The translations under genes were made by a program, and so were the position numbers. From Halomonas sp. (GTDB lineage Bacteria > Pseudomonadota > Gammaproteobacteria > Pseudomonadales > Halomonadaceae), in contig JAGYKP010000087.1 in NCBI GenBank assembly GCA_018401555.1, forward strand, positions 186,001 through 250,000: a DNA stretch of 64,000 nt, read 5' to 3'. This document shows positions 63,428 through 64,000 of the stretch, piece after piece. The notes beneath the pieces were generated by a model. That model saw only the letters and a list, made by a program, of their open reading frames with translations. It was not told where the DNA came from and did not search any database. Each line of letters begins with the position of its first letter. Positions within the stretch are counted from its first letter, which is position 1.

Positions 63428-64000
63428 ATGACGGGCCAGACCATGAATCGTATCGACCAACGCTTCGCCGAACTCAAGTCCCAGGGACGCCGTGCACTGA
63501 TTCCCTATATCACCGCCGGCGACCCGTCGCCCGAGCACACCGTGGGATTCATGCACGCTCTGGTGGAGGCGGGGGCCGACGTCATCGAGCTGGGGGTGCC
63601 GTTCTCCGACCCCATGGCCGACGGCCCGGTGATCCAGAAGGCGTGTGAGCGGGCCCTGAAGCACGGTGTGCGGCTCTCCCACCTGTTCGAGATGGTGCGC
63701 GAGTTCCGCCAGACCGACACCAGCACCCCGGTGGTGCTGATGGGCTACCTCAACCCCATGGAGCGCATCGGCCTTGCCGCCTTCGCCGAGCAGGCCGCGG
63801 CGGCCGGCGTGGATGGCGTGCTGGCGGTGGACATGCCTCCGGAGGAGGCCGAGGAGCTCGGGCCGCTGCTCAAGTCCCACGGACTCGCCTCGATCTTCCT
63901 CGTCGCGCCTACCACTTCCGAGGAGCGGGCCGCTACAATATGTGCCCATGGCGAGGGCTATCTCTATTACGTCTCGCTCAAGGGCGTCACCGGTTCCGCC
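63428..64000 (+). CDS. trpA: Tryptophan synthase alpha subunit, C-terminus beyond window
   Basis: Cleaves indole-glycerol phosphate to indole, which passes through a tunnel to TrpB. The catalytic Glu lies in [20 protein letters not shown] (with the [15 protein letters not shown] motif). Also [20 protein letters not shown] and [20 protein letters not shown]. It begins immediately after the trpB stop; the ATG at 63428 or 63443 may start it. About 191 residues are in the window, ending at [12 protein letters not shown], with about 75 more expected. Confidence 0.95.
   Translation, partial: MTGQTMNRIDQRFAELKSQGRRALIPYITAGDPSPEHTVGFMHALVEAGADVIELGVPFSDPMADGPVIQKACERALKHGVRLSHLFEMVREFRQTDTSTPVVLMGYLNPMERIGLAAFAEQAAAAGVDGVLAVDMPPEEAEELGPLLKSHGLASIFLVAPTTSEERAATICAHGEGYLYYVSLKGVTGSA

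Overview
The window reads as a chromosomal segment of a moderately halophilic gammaproteobacterium, most likely Halomonas or a close relative in the Halomonadaceae. The basis is high GC, the gene order leuC-leuD-leuB-asd-fimV-truA-trpF-trpB-trpA, the leuS-lptE-holA block and the PA2778/PA2779-type pair. No rRNA, tRNA or CRISPR array was seen. The genus is inferred, not proven.

Layout. (1) 1-5.4 kb is an accessory segment: a broken tyrosine recombinase, a broken MNT-type nucleotidyltransferase, a DUF4160/DUF2442 pair, an AAA ATPase with a putative nuclease partner (a candidate defence module between two similar short repeats), and an ISL3-family insertion sequence. (2) 5.5-34 kb is a surface or exopolysaccharide locus: flippase, nitroreductase, a truncated F420-dehydrogenase-like gene, two pyruvyltransferase-family genes, several glycosyltransferases, an EpsG-like polymerase, an initiating sugar transferase, an asparagine-synthase-like gene, galE, an aldolase fused to a DegT-like domain followed by a second DegT-like gene (both lacking the PLP lysine), tviB-like dehydrogenase, UDP-glucuronate-type epimerase, WbpM-like dehydratase, a beta-helix protein, an O-antigen ligase/polymerase and a WbqC-like protein. 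Parts of this locus (about 5.4-16.07 kb and 18.85-20.44 kb) are clearly more AT-rich than the rest, so it is a mosaic. (3) 34.2-39.4 kb is a complete curli locus, csgD-csgE-csgF-csgG-csgB-csgA, all on one strand, with a small secreted protein of unknown function converging on csgA. (4) 39.5-43 kb holds ugd, another glycosyltransferase and a NeuD-like acyltransferase. (5) 43-64 kb is core genome: DUF488, a C39-type peptidase/PA2779 pair, holA, lptE, leuS, a YbeL-like protein, a membrane protein, a LysR regulator, leucine biosynthesis, asd, fimV, truA, and tryptophan genes trpF, trpB and trpA (trpA runs off the end).

Together the genes describe an envelope and biofilm programme: nucleotide-sugar supply (GalE, Ugd, TviB-like, UDP-GlcA epimerase, WbpM-like), repeat-unit assembly and export (sugar transferase, glycosyltransferases, flippase, polymerase), and curli fibres under their own CsgD.

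A strong caution applies to the whole window. More than twenty genes carry reading-frame breaks, including conserved and essential-type genes (lptE, leuC, leuB, trpF, fimV, galE). Most are single-base indels, several in homopolymers, which points to sequencing or assembly error more than to true decay. Where I call a gene frameshifted I give the full span of the family match; 'pseudogene' means broken as given here, not proven dead. One break, in a glycosyltransferase at 13575, is an in-frame stop and not an indel.
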